From JAJDTQ01 sp965204235 (GTDB lineage Bacteria > Desulfobacterota > Binatia > UBA9968 > JAJDTQ01): 64,000 nucleotides of DNA. The stretch spans positions 3,286,001 to 3,350,000 of the forward strand of contig OZ241979.1 in the NCBI GenBank assembly GCA_965204235.1, read 5' to 3'. The position numbers and the translations under genes were made by a program. The notes under the pieces were generated by a model. The model was given only the letters and a program-made list of their open reading frames with translations, did no database searches and had not been told where the DNA came from. How positions within the stretch are numbered: the first letter of the stretch is position 1; every line of letters begins with the position of its first letter. This document shows positions 48,135-56,542 of the stretch, piece after piece.

Positions 48135-49028
48135 ATGCGGGTCGTTTTCCCTGCCGTGTGCGCCGTCCTGTTGCTGGCGTCGGGTTGCACCGTCGATTAT
48201 CATGCGGCGTCGGCGCCTTACGACCGGTCGCCGTTGACGGAGAGCGAGCGGGCCGAGATCGACGATTTGTCGGCGCAACTCGACCGCACCCGCCAACGAC
48301 TGGCGGACACTCGTGCGGAGGTCACCGCCATGGGAGGGCGGTTGAACGCGGTGGAGGGAGCCGTCGAGGAGATCCGGAGCGCGGGCGGCGGCTCCGCGAG
48401 CCTCCCGGAGTTGGGCCGGCGGTTGGCGGCCCTGGAGACCGAGGTCCGGAGCCAGCGAGAGCTCCTGCAGGTGCGGGAGGAAGAGCTCCGGCTGCTGCGG
48501 GACGCGGTCCTGAACCGGTCCCGGGTCCCGGCCGATACCGTAGCTGCGGCTCCATCTCCGGCTCCGGGCGTTCCCGCTCCTGTTGCGGTTCCTGCTCCTG
48601 CTGCGGAGGGCGCCAAACCGGGTGTTCCCGTCCCGCAGGACGGCGACGTGGCCGCGGTCCAGCAGGACTACGAAAATGCTTGGAAGCGGTTGCGCGAAAG
48701 GGATTACCGCGGAGCCATCCAGCAGTTCAGGAAGTTCGTCGAAAAGCATCCGGGCAGCGCCCTGACGGATAACGCGCAGTACTGGATCGGCGAAAGTCAC
48801 TATGCGCTTGGGGAGTTCGATCAAGCCATCCTCGAATTCGACGCGATCCTCAAGAAGTACCCCGATGGCGACAAGACTCCCGCGGCCTGGCTCAAGATAG
48901 GGTACGCCTTCGTGGAGTTGGGGAACCGCGTTGACGCCAGACTCTTTCTCCAGGAAGTCATCGATCGGTACCCGGGATCCAGGGAAGCCGGAAAGGCGCA
49001 AGCAAAGATCCAGGCCCTGGACACCTGA
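48135..49028 (+). CDS. cpoB: CpoB/YbgF, cell-division coordinator lipoprotein-like
   Basis: About 297 residues. The signal ends in a lipobox-like LASGC (Cys18 or so), unlike many soluble CpoB proteins. A coiled coil follows (LSAQLDRTRQRLADTRAEV, LAALETEVRSQRELLQVREEELRLL), then a Pro/Ala linker and C-terminal TPRs (AWKRLRERDYRGAIQQFRKF, AQYWIGESHYALGEFDQAI, AWLKIGYAFVELGNR). CpoB links PBP1B and Tol-Pal activity in E. coli. GTG 48129, two codons earlier, is an alternative start nearer to GAGAGGG. Confidence 0.88.
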   Translation: MRVVFPAVCAVLLLASGCTVDYHAASAPYDRSPLTESERAEIDDLSAQLDRTRQRLADTRAEVTAMGGRLNAVEGAVEEIRSAGGGSASLPELGRRLAALETEVRSQRELLQVREEELRLLRDAVLNRSRVPADTVAAAPSPAPGVPAPVAVPAPAAEGAKPGVPVPQDGDVAAVQQDYENAWKRLRERDYRGAIQQFRKFVEKHPGSALTDNAQYWIGESHYALGEFDQAILEFDAILKKYPDGDKTPAAWLKIGYAFVELGNRVDARLFLQEVIDRYPGSREAGKAQAKIQALDT

Positions 49029-49136
49029 TCCCGGATTTCCCGGGTCTTCCGCGAACACGGTCTCGTTCGAGCCTGAAAGGGCCGCCTGCCGACAACGACA
49101 GCTCTCGGAATGCAGGGCTGTGGCGTCGAGAACACG

Positions 49137-50120
49137 ATGCAGATTCTGCGACACGTCAAGCGCACCATCGTTCGCCCGGTGGTGACCATCGGCAACTTCG
49201 ACGGAGTGCACCTGGGACATCAGGACCTGCTCGGCCGCGTGATGGAGGACGCGAGGTCCCGGGGAGGATCCTCCGTGGTCCTGACGTTCGAACCCCATCC
49301 ACTCAAGATCCTCGCCCCCGATTTTGCGCCGCGGTTGATCCTCACGCGCAAGGACAAGCTGGCGCTGCTGCGGCGCGTCGGTATCGACTACGTGGTGGTC
49401 CAGCGCTTCACGCCGGGCTTCTGTGCGTTGTCCGCCCATGATTTCGTGAACGGGTACCTGGCCCGGCTCGGGGTGGAGACCCTGTGGGTCGGGGAAGATT
49501 TCCGTTTCGGCAAGGACAGGGCCGGGACCGTCAAGGATCTGACGACCTGGGGGCCTGCCGCGGGGATCCGCGTCGAGGTCGTTCGAGCGGTGGCGGAATC
49601 GGACCGCGCCATCAGCAGCAGCCGGATCCGGGCACTGGTGGAAGACGGCCGGGTGGACGCCGCGCGGCGGCAACTGGGCCGCTGCCATTTCATCGAAGGA
49701 CCGGTGGTCCGGGGCCATCGACGAGGCCGGGATCTCGGCTTCCCCACCGCCAACGTGCGCAGCAGGACGGAAGTGGTGCCGGCCAACGGGATCTATGCGA
49801 CGTGCGCCGGGGTGGGCGGGCGGCTCATGCACAGCGTCACCAGTATCGGGGTGAACCCCACTTTCGGGCCGGGGGCCAGGACCATCGAGACGCACGTGCT
49901 GGACTTCGACGAGGACCTGTACGGCCGCCGACTGCAAGTCCATTTCGTGGAAAGGCTCCGGGAAGAGCGGAAGTTCCCCTCCGCAGACCGACTCGTCCGG
50001 CAGATCGAAGACGACGTCGCCAACGCCCGCGGGATATTGAACCGGACCGGTCCCGCGAGCCGGGGCGGCGCGCCGTGGGGCGCGTTCCGGTTCCGGAACG
50101 GCGCCGGGATAGCAGGCTGA
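49137..50120 (+). CDS. ribF: RibF, bifunctional riboflavin kinase / FAD synthetase
   Basis: This 327-residue enzyme makes FMN and FAD. The FAD synthetase half has the nucleotidyltransferase motif VVTIGNFDGVHLGHQ and the ISSSRIR segment; the kinase half shows GRDLGFPTANV, GIYATCAGVGG and the end VRQIEDDVANAR. An ATG at 49110 is in frame but neither start has a good ribosome site; alignment favours 49137. Confidence 0.93.
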   Translation: MQILRHVKRTIVRPVVTIGNFDGVHLGHQDLLGRVMEDARSRGGSSVVLTFEPHPLKILAPDFAPRLILTRKDKLALLRRVGIDYVVVQRFTPGFCALSAHDFVNGYLARLGVETLWVGEDFRFGKDRAGTVKDLTTWGPAAGIRVEVVRAVAESDRAISSSRIRALVEDGRVDAARRQLGRCHFIEGPVVRGHRRGRDLGFPTANVRSRTEVVPANGIYATCAGVGGRLMHSVTSIGVNPTFGPGARTIETHVLDFDEDLYGRRLQVHFVERLREERKFPSADRLVRQIEDDVANARGILNRTGPASRGGAPWGAFRFRNGAGIAG

Positions 50121-50135
50121 ACCAGACGCCCATGC

Positions 50136-50164
50136 TTGACAAAGCGGCCCATTTCGCCTACTAT
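50136..50164 (+). promoter_or_regulatory. Strong sigma-70 promoter upstream of rho
   Basis: TTGACA (50136-50141) and TACTAT (50159-50164) are separated by exactly 17 bp, matching eleven of twelve consensus positions. A transcript starting near 50171 would have a leader of about 280 bases that contains a complete MITE-like repeat. Long leaders are common for rho, which often regulates itself there. Confidence 0.7.
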
Positions 50165-50252
50165 CCAGCCTGCCTCGTCACGAGAACGGCGTCCCGGGCG
50201 TTTCTGATCCAATCCGCTTTTTGTCCATCTTTACTACAGCAGGTCCGTGTTG

Positions 50253-50364
50253 AGGAACCTCTGCTCGATTCCGGCTCGAGGCGCCTCTCCCCATGGGAAA
50301 GCGCGTCCTTCGACTTCGCTTCGCTACGCTCAGGATGAACGGGGGCAATCGTTCAGAGTTTCCT
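50253..50364. repeat. MITE-like dispersed repeat, complete copy in rho leader
   Basis: This 112-bp copy lies in the opposite orientation to the copies at 39 kb. It runs from AGGAACCTCTGCTCGATTCC to GCAATCGTTCAGAGTTTCCT, with inner palindromes CCCATGGG and GAGGCGCCTC. Apart from it and the promoter, the 329-bp gap between ribF and rho shows no gene. Confidence 0.85.
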
Positions 50365-50449
50365 ATAGCCGATTCGTGCAACCGGCCGGCCAGGAACGTT
50401 TCTCGTCCGGGTCGGCAGGTTGACAGCAGCGTGATGGAAAGGACGGTTT

Positions 50450-51811
50450 ATGGCTAACGTACGCACGCGCTCCATGGGAGAAAGCGAGACCAGGGGGGAG
50501 TCGGCTCCGAACCACCGCAGGAGTCGAACGGCTTCGGCGGCGGAGCCCGTACACCAGAACGGCTTGAACCTCAGTTCGCTCAAGTCCAAGAAGATCGCCG
50601 AGTTGGCGAACATCGGCAAAGGCTTCAGCATCGAGAGCGCCGCGAACATGCGGCGGCAGGACCTGATCTTCGCCATCCTGCAGGCGCAGACCGATAAGAA
50701 CGGTTACGTGTACGGCGAGGGCGTCCTGGAAACCCTGCCCGACGGGTTCGGCTTCCTGAGGGCGCCGGATTACAACTACCTCCCGGGACCGGACGACATC
50801 TACGTCTCGCCGAGCCAGATCCGGCGTTTCGGCCTGCGCACGGGAGACATCATCTCCGGGCAGATACGGCCTCCCAAGGACGGCGAGCGGTATTTCGCGC
50901 TGCTGAAGGTCGAGTCCATCAACAACGATGAGCCCGACCGGGTCCGGGACAAGATCCTCTTCGACAACCTGACCCCGCTCTATCCCGACACGCGCATCAC
51001 GTTGGAGCACCAGCCCAACGAATACACGACGCGCTTCATCGACCTGTTGACGCCCATCGGCATGGGCCAGCGCGGGCTGGTGGTGGCGGCGCCGCGGACC
51101 GGGAAGACGATGATGCTGCAGAACATCGCCAAGGCCATCGCCCACAACCATCCGGGCGCGGTCCTCATCGTCCTGCTCATCGACGAACGCCCGGAAGAGG
51201 TCACCGACATGCAGCGGTCGGTGGTGGGGGAGGTGGTCAGCTCCACCTTCGACGAGCCGGCCACGCGCCACGTGCAAGTGGCCGAGATGGTCATCGAGAA
51301 GGCCAAGCGGCTGGTGGAGCACGGCAAGGACGTCATCATCCTGCTCGACAGCATCACCCGCCTTGCCCGGGCCTACAACACGGTGGTCCCGCCGAGCGGC
51401 AAGATCCTCTCGGGCGGCGTCGATTCCAACGCGCTGCACAAACCCAAGAAGTTCTTCGGCGCCGCGCGCAACATCGAAGACGGCGGCAGCCTCACGATCA
51501 TCGCCACGGCCCTGATCGACACCGGGAGCCGCATGGACGAAGTGATCTTCGAGGAGTTCAAGGGGACCGGCAACATGGAGATCAACCTGGACCGGCGGCT
51601 CATGGACAAGCGCGTGTTCCCGGCCGTGGACATCAACAAGTCCGGCACCCGCAAGGAAGAGCTGCTGATTCCCAAGGAAGACCTCAACCGCATCTGGATC
51701 CTTCGCAAGGTGCTTTCGCAGCTCAGCGTCGTCGAGGCCATGGAGTTCCTCCTCGACAAGCTCCACGGCACCAAGGGCAACAAGGAGTTCCTGGAGTCCA
51801 TGAACACCTGA
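50450..51811 (+). CDS. rho: Transcription termination factor Rho
   Basis: This 453-residue hexameric RNA helicase ends transcripts. After a poorly conserved N-terminal 40 residues come the Rho_N helices (LKSKKIAELANIGKGFSIESA), the RNA-binding cold-shock domain (GVLETLPDGFGFLRAPDYNYL), Walker A (VVAAPRTGKTMML), the Q-loop region LIDERPEEVTDMQRSV and the R-loop TRLARAYNTVVPPSGKILSGG. The P-loop variant PRTGKT is common outside enterics. AAGGA seven bases before ATG supports the start. Confidence 0.96.
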   Translation: MANVRTRSMGESETRGESAPNHRRSRTASAAEPVHQNGLNLSSLKSKKIAELANIGKGFSIESAANMRRQDLIFAILQAQTDKNGYVYGEGVLETLPDGFGFLRAPDYNYLPGPDDIYVSPSQIRRFGLRTGDIISGQIRPPKDGERYFALLKVESINNDEPDRVRDKILFDNLTPLYPDTRITLEHQPNEYTTRFIDLLTPIGMGQRGLVVAAPRTGKTMMLQNIAKAIAHNHPGAVLIVLLIDERPEEVTDMQRSVVGEVVSSTFDEPATRHVQVAEMVIEKAKRLVEHGKDVIILLDSITRLARAYNTVVPPSGKILSGGVDSNALHKPKKFFGAARNIEDGGSLTIIATALIDTGSRMDEVIFEEFKGTGNMEINLDRRLMDKRVFPAVDINKSGTRKEELLIPKEDLNRIWILRKVLSQLSVVEAMEFLLDKLHGTKGNKEFLESMNT

Positions 51812-51983
51812 GCGGGCGGGGCGCCCTCCCGGAGTTCCCTTGCGTGGCGGTGCCGATTTTGCTAACAGTCCATCGTCGTTTTTCTTCCATTCCCGGTAGC
51901 CCGCCAGGATCGGCAGATCGGCCAACAGGAACGCGAGAGGGGACGAGGACGTTGCGCTGCGTAGAATTCGAGGTTCTGACGTC

Positions 51984-52895
51984 ATGACGGACATATCCAT
52001 GAAGCAGCTACTGGAAGCCGGAGTCCACTTCGGACACCAGACCAGCCGCTGGAATCCCAAGATGAAGCCCTACATCTTCGGGGCCCGGAACGGGATTCAC
52101 ATCATCGACCTCCAGCAGACCGTGAAGATGGTCAAGGACGTCTGCGTCCAGGTCCGGGACATGATCGTGGCCGGTGGCCACGTGCTGTTCGTGGGCACCA
52201 AGAAGCAGGCGCAGGACTCGGTCCGCGAAGAGGCGGAACGCTGCGGCATGTCCTATGTCCACCACCGATGGCTGGGCGGCACGCTGACCAATTTCCAGAC
52301 CGTCAGGCAAAGCATCGAACGCCTCAAGAAGCTCGAGGAGATGGCCAACGACCCCAAGGTGGTCGAGGCGCTGACGAAGAAGGAAATGCTTTCGCACAAC
52401 CGCGAGCGGGCCAAGCTGGAGCGCGCCCTCGGAGGGATCAAGGACATCCGGAAGCTGCCGGACGCGGTGTTCGTCATCGACCCCGGGCAGGAAGCCATCG
52501 CGGTCCGCGAGGCGCGAAAGCTGGGCATCAAGGTGATCGCGATCATCGACTCCGACTGCGACCCCGACCTGGTGGACTACAAGATCCCCGGCAACGACGA
52601 CGCGATCCGCGCCATCCGGCTCTTTTGCAGCCTCATGGCGGAAGCCGTCAACGAGGGCAAGGCGCTCTGCGACCAGGCGAGGATGGAGGCCGAAGTGGAG
52701 GCCGAAGCCGAGCAGTCCCGGGCGGCCGCGGAGGCGGAGTCCGCGGAAGGGGCTTCGACGGAGGAGGAGCCGGTGGCTGCGGAACCGGCCGCAGGGGAGC
52801 CGTCGGCGGAGGCGGAGGGAGCCGCAGCGGAACCCGCGCCGGAAGGCGCCGACACGGAAAAGTCCACCGACGCGCCGACCGCGGCGGGGAGTTGA
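51984..52895 (+). CDS. rpsB: 30S ribosomal protein S2 with long acidic tail
   Basis: This 303-residue S2 has the usual core (KQLLEAGVHFGHQTSRWNPKM, IFGARNGIHIIDLQQT, HHRWLGGTLTNFQTVRQSI, PDAVFVIDPGQEAIAVREA, VDYKIPGNDDAIRAI). The last 65 or so residues are an added tail very rich in Ala and Glu (for example AEAEQSRAAAEAESAEGAS), making the protein longer than the usual 240. It leads the rpsB-tsf-pyrH-frr string; the 172-bp leader shows no clear promoter. Confidence 0.96.
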   Translation: MTDISMKQLLEAGVHFGHQTSRWNPKMKPYIFGARNGIHIIDLQQTVKMVKDVCVQVRDMIVAGGHVLFVGTKKQAQDSVREEAERCGMSYVHHRWLGGTLTNFQTVRQSIERLKKLEEMANDPKVVEALTKKEMLSHNRERAKLERALGGIKDIRKLPDAVFVIDPGQEAIAVREARKLGIKVIAIIDSDCDPDLVDYKIPGNDDAIRAIRLFCSLMAEAVNEGKALCDQARMEAEVEAEAEQSRAAAEAESAEGASTEEEPVAAEPAAGEPSAEAEGAAAEPAPEGADTEKSTDAPTAAGS

Positions 52896-52902
52896 GGCAG
52901 GC

Positions 52903-53526
52903 ATGGCCATCGATGCGAGTCTCGTCAAGCAATTGCGGGACAAGACGGGTGCGGGGTTCATGGATTGCAAGAAGGCCCTCGTGGAGTGCGAGGGCGACTT
53001 CGAGAAGTCCGTGGACCAACTGCGGGCAAAGGGGTTGGCGCTGGCCGCGCGCAAGGCCGAGCGCGAGGCGAGCGAGGGTCTGGTGGGCTCGTACATCCAC
53101 GGCGGCAACAAGATCGGGGTCCTGCTGGAGGTGAACTGCGAGACGGACTTCGTGGCCCGGACCGATGAGTTCCAGGCCCTGGTCAAGGACCTTTCCATGC
53201 AGGTGGCCGCGGCCAGCCCGCGCTACGTGCGCCGGGAGGACGTGGGCGAGGAAGAGCTGGAGCGGGAGAGGGCCATCTACCGCCAACAGGCCAGGGAACT
53301 GAACAAGCCCGAGCCCGTGCTGGAGAAGATCGTCGCCGGCAAGATGGAGCGTTTCTACGAGGAGACCTGCCTCATGGAGCAGTCCTTCATCAAGGAGCCG
53401 ACCCGCCGGGTGAAGGACCTGATCCAGGACACCGTCGCCCGTCTGGGGGAGAACATCCGGGTCAGGCGCTTCGTCCGCTACTCCGTGGGCGAGGGGATGA
53501 AGGACCAGGGAACGTCACCGGGATGA
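52903..53526 (+). CDS. tsf: Elongation factor Ts, short form
   Basis: This 207-residue nucleotide-exchange factor for EF-Tu has the N-terminal UBA-like module (VKQLRDKTGAGFMDCKKALVE) and core (GSYIHGGNKIGVLLEVNCETDFVART, LEKIVAGKMERFYEETCLMEQ). It is of the short Thermus-like length, well below the 283 residues of E. coli. The stop overlaps the pyrH start. Confidence 0.96.
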   Translation: MAIDASLVKQLRDKTGAGFMDCKKALVECEGDFEKSVDQLRAKGLALAARKAEREASEGLVGSYIHGGNKIGVLLEVNCETDFVARTDEFQALVKDLSMQVAAASPRYVRREDVGEEELERERAIYRQQARELNKPEPVLEKIVAGKMERFYEETCLMEQSFIKEPTRRVKDLIQDTVARLGENIRVRRFVRYSVGEGMKDQGTSPG

Positions 53527-54245
53527 CCGGCGCGGGGCTGAGATACAAGCGAGTCATCCTGAAGATTACCGGGGAAGTCCTCGCGGGAGAGCGCCAATAC
53601 GGGATCGACCCCGCCACCGTCACCCGTTTCGTGGAGGAGATCCGGGAAGTCCATCAACTCGGTTGTGAAATCGCCCTGGTCATCGGCGGCGGCAACATCC
53701 TGCGGGGCGCCGAGGCCAGCGACCACGGCATCGACCGGGCCAGCGCCGACTACATGGGGATGCTGGCCACGGTCATCAACAGCATCGCGCTCCAGGATGC
53801 GCTGGAGAAGACCGGCGTGACCACGCGGGTGATGTCGGCCATCGAGATGCGGCAGGTGGCCGAGTTGTACATCCGCCGGCGGGCCGTGCGGCACCTGGAG
53901 AAAGGCCGGGTCGTGATCTTCGCGGGCGGCACCGGCAACCCCTACTTCACCACCGACACCACGGCGAGCCTGCGGGCCATGGAAGTGGGCGCCGAGGTGA
54001 TCCTGAAGGCCACCAAGGTCCGCGGCGTGTACGACACGGACCCCATGAAGAACCACGGCGCGAAGCTCTTCCGGGAGCTGACCCACATGGACGTGCTCAG
54101 CAAGGAACTCAAGGTGATGGATTCCACCGCCATCTCCCTCTGCATGGACAACGGGCTCCCCATCGTCGTCTTCAACGTCATGGAGCGGGGCAACATCCGC
54201 AAGGTGGTGAGCGGCCAGCCCATCGGAACCCTGGTGAGCATGTGA
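53523..54245 (+). CDS. pyrH: UMP kinase
   Basis: This 240-residue amino-acid-kinase-fold enzyme phosphorylates UMP. Typical segments are RVILKITGEVLAG, ALVIGGGNILRG, DYMGMLATVINSIALQDALE, FAGGTGNPYFTTDTTASLRA and VVFNVMERGNIRKVV. ATG overlaps the tsf stop (ATGA), and the next gene is frr, the classical order. Confidence 0.96.
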   Translation: MTGAGLRYKRVILKITGEVLAGERQYGIDPATVTRFVEEIREVHQLGCEIALVIGGGNILRGAEASDHGIDRASADYMGMLATVINSIALQDALEKTGVTTRVMSAIEMRQVAELYIRRRAVRHLEKGRVVIFAGGTGNPYFTTDTTASLRAMEVGAEVILKATKVRGVYDTDPMKNHGAKLFRELTHMDVLSKELKVMDSTAISLCMDNGLPIVVFNVMERGNIRKVVSGQPIGTLVSM

Positions 54246-54279
54246 CGGACGGCGGCGGGCGCAAGCGGGCAGGTGACGG

Positions 54280-54840
54280 ATGGACGACGGCTTCCATAGA
54301 GCTTTCCAGGACGAGTTGGAGAAGACCCTGGCGGCCATGCGCCGAGAGCTGGGCCGGGTTCGGACCGGACGGGCGTCGGCTTCCCTCTTCGACGGGGTCA
54401 TGGTGGAATACTACGGCGCCCAGACGCCGCTGAACCAGATCGCCACCATCGCGGCGCCCGAGCCCCGGCTCGTGACGATCCAGCCCTACGACCCCGGCGT
54501 CATCGCCGGCATCGAGAGGTCCATACTGAAGGCGGACCTGGGTCTGACGCCGGCCAACGACGGCAAGTTGATCCGCGTGCCGATACCGGAGCTCAGCGGC
54601 GAGCGGCGCAAGGATCTGGTGAAGCAGGTCCGGAAGACCGCGGAAGACTACCGTGTCTCTGTGCGGAACCATCGACGCGCCGTCATCGATGAGTTGAAAG
54701 GGATGCAGAAGGACAAGGAGGTCACCGAAGACGAGGTGAAGCAGGGCCAGGACCGCGTCCAGAAGATCACCGCGGAGTTCATCAGCAGGGTGGACGGTCT
54801 TCTCAAGGCCAAGGAAGACGAGATCATGGAGGTCTCGTGA
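54280..54840 (+). CDS. frr: Ribosome recycling factor
   Basis: This 186-residue protein splits post-termination ribosomes with EF-G. It has the full-length family pattern: ELGRVRTGRASASLFDGVMVEYYG, PLNQIATIAAPEPRLVTIQPYD, SDLGLTP-type NDGKLIRVPIPELSGERRKDL and the closing helix VDGLLKAKEDEIMEV. It begins 34 bp after pyrH. Confidence 0.96.
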   Translation: MDDGFHRAFQDELEKTLAAMRRELGRVRTGRASASLFDGVMVEYYGAQTPLNQIATIAAPEPRLVTIQPYDPGVIAGIERSILKADLGLTPANDGKLIRVPIPELSGERRKDLVKQVRKTAEDYRVSVRNHRRAVIDELKGMQKDKEVTEDEVKQGQDRVQKITAEFISRVDGLLKAKEDEIMEVS

Positions 54841-54886
54841 TCCGTCGCCCACGGACCACGAGCGGCCGCCGAGGCGCCCCGGGAGC

Positions 54887-55759
54887 ATGAGCCGCTCGGC
54901 CGACAGCGACGGAGACCGGCGGAACGCCGGCGGCCTGTCCGTGACGGGCCGCGCGTGTCCCGCCGCCCCCGAACCGGGACACGAGGGCTCTTCGGCAACG
55001 CGCGCCGCTTGCGAGGCGGAGCTCTACGGGCTGGAAAAGAGCCGGTTGCCCGATCATGTCGCGGTCATCATGGACGGCAACGGACGCTGGGCCCGGCTTC
55101 GGGGCAAGAGTCGCCTCGAAGGTCATCGTGCGGGGACCGCGGCGGTCAGGACCACGCTGGAGGTGAGCCGCAACCTCGGCATTCGTTACGTTTCCCTCTA
55201 CGCGTTCTCGTACGAGAACTGGAACCGGCCGTCGGCCGAGGTCGGAGGGTTGATGGCGATCCTCCAGAACTACCTGCGGCGCGAGCAGGACCGCATGATG
55301 CGCGAAGGAGTGCGGCTGATGGCCATCGGCGACCGCAAACGCCTGCCCGTCGCGGTGCGCCGGGCGCTGGACCACAGCATACGCCTCACGCGCGACAACA
55401 CGGCCATCACGGTGATCCTGGCCCTCAGCTACAGCGGCCGGCGCGACATCGTCAACTCGGTGCGGAACATCGCCCGGAAAGTGAAGGCCGGAGAGTGCGA
55501 GCTCGGGCAGATCGACGAGTCCATGATCGCGGCCAATACGGAGACGGGCCACATCCCGGACCCGGACCTGTTGATCCGCACCAGCGGAGAGATGCGCATC
55601 AGCAACTTCTTCCTGTGGCAGATACCCTATACGGAGTTGTACATCACGAACACGCTGTGGCCCGACTTCTCCGAGGCCCGGTACGTCGAGGCGCTGCTGG
55701 AGTTCCAGAGACGGAGACGTCGGTTCGGCAAGACGGACGAGCAGCTTCCGCAGGGTTGA
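54887..55759 (+). CDS. uppS: Undecaprenyl (isoprenyl) diphosphate synthase
   Basis: This is a cis-prenyltransferase of about 290 residues that makes the lipid carrier for wall synthesis. Core motifs are HVAVIMDGNGRWARLRG (catalytic Asp), GHRAGTAAVRTTLE, YVSLYAFSYENWNRP and LIRTSGEMRISNFFLWQ with TELYITNTLWPDF. The first 50 residues are not family sequence. The ribosome site GGGAG is only a base or two from ATG 54887, so the true start might be an internal GTG nearer the conserved part. Confidence 0.93.
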   Translation: MSRSADSDGDRRNAGGLSVTGRACPAAPEPGHEGSSATRAACEAELYGLEKSRLPDHVAVIMDGNGRWARLRGKSRLEGHRAGTAAVRTTLEVSRNLGIRYVSLYAFSYENWNRPSAEVGGLMAILQNYLRREQDRMMREGVRLMAIGDRKRLPVAVRRALDHSIRLTRDNTAITVILALSYSGRRDIVNSVRNIARKVKAGECELGQIDESMIAANTETGHIPDPDLLIRTSGEMRISNFFLWQIPYTELYITNTLWPDFSEARYVEALLEFQRRRRRFGKTDEQLPQG

Positions 55760-55765
55760 AGCTCC

Positions 55766-56542
55766 ATGCGCGCGCGGGTACTGACCGCACTGGCCGGGAT
55801 TCCCCTGGTGCTCGGGCTCCTCTTGACGGACAGTCCGTGGTTGTTCCCGTCGTTCGTCGAAGTACTCGTCCTCATCGCCCTCATCGAATACTTCCGCATG
55901 GTCTTCCCGGACCATGGCGGGGCGCGAGCGGCCGGGGTCGCGGCCGGCATGCTGCTTTCCCTGACCCTGGTGGCGCCCGGGTTCTCGGCCCTGTTCCCGG
56001 TGGTCATCGTGTTGCTGTTCGTGACGTTCACCTTCGGCGGCGGCGCGGTGGAGCAACGTTACCGGAACCTCGGCCTCGCCCTGGCGGGGGCGTTGTACCT
56101 GGGCTACCTGTTCCCCCACTTCGTGGTCCTGTACCGAAGCGGGTACGAGTGGGTGCTCTGGGTCCTGATGGTGGTCTTCTCCGCGGACAGCGCCGGCTAC
56201 TTCGTCGGTATGGCCCTGGGCCGAAGAAAGTTGTATCCTTCGGTGAGCCCGGGCAAGACCGTCGCAGGTTGCGTGGCCGCCACGGCGGCGGGCGTCGCCG
56301 CGGGATGGACCGCGGGTTGGCTGGTCCTGGCCCTGTCGTTCTTCCAGGCGGCGTGGCTCTCCCTGGCCGTCGTTCTCGTCGCCCAGGTCGGCGACCTGTT
56401 CGAATCGTTGATCAAGCGGAGCTTCGCGGTCAAGGACTCGGGTGGACTCCTCCCGGGCCACGGCGGCCTGATGGACCGCCTCGACAGCCTCGTCTTCCCC
56501 GGGGTCGTGAGCGCCTACTGCGCGCGGTTGCTGCAACCATGA
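55766..56542 (+). CDS. cdsA: Phosphatidate cytidylyltransferase
   Basis: This 258-residue inner-membrane enzyme makes CDP-diacylglycerol for phospholipid synthesis. It has about seven hydrophobic spans. The C-terminal signature is intact: DLFESLIKRSFAVKDSGGLLPGHGGLMDRLDSLVFP. It follows uppS by 6 bp and its stop overlaps the dxr start. Confidence 0.94.
   Translation: MRARVLTALAGIPLVLGLLLTDSPWLFPSFVEVLVLIALIEYFRMVFPDHGGARAAGVAAGMLLSLTLVAPGFSALFPVVIVLLFVTFTFGGGAVEQRYRNLGLALAGALYLGYLFPHFVVLYRSGYEWVLWVLMVVFSADSAGYFVGMALGRRKLYPSVSPGKTVAGCVAATAAGVAAGWTAGWLVLALSFFQAAWLSLAVVLVAQVGDLFESLIKRSFAVKDSGGLLPGHGGLMDRLDSLVFPGVVSAYCARLLQP

Noticed and set aside
51090..51120. Unusual P-loop in Rho (PRTGKT for PKAGKT)
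   Set aside because: This variant is common in many bacterial Rho proteins outside enterics.
52903..53526. Truncated EF-Ts
   Set aside because: The length fits the known short Thermus-like form and all core motifs are present.
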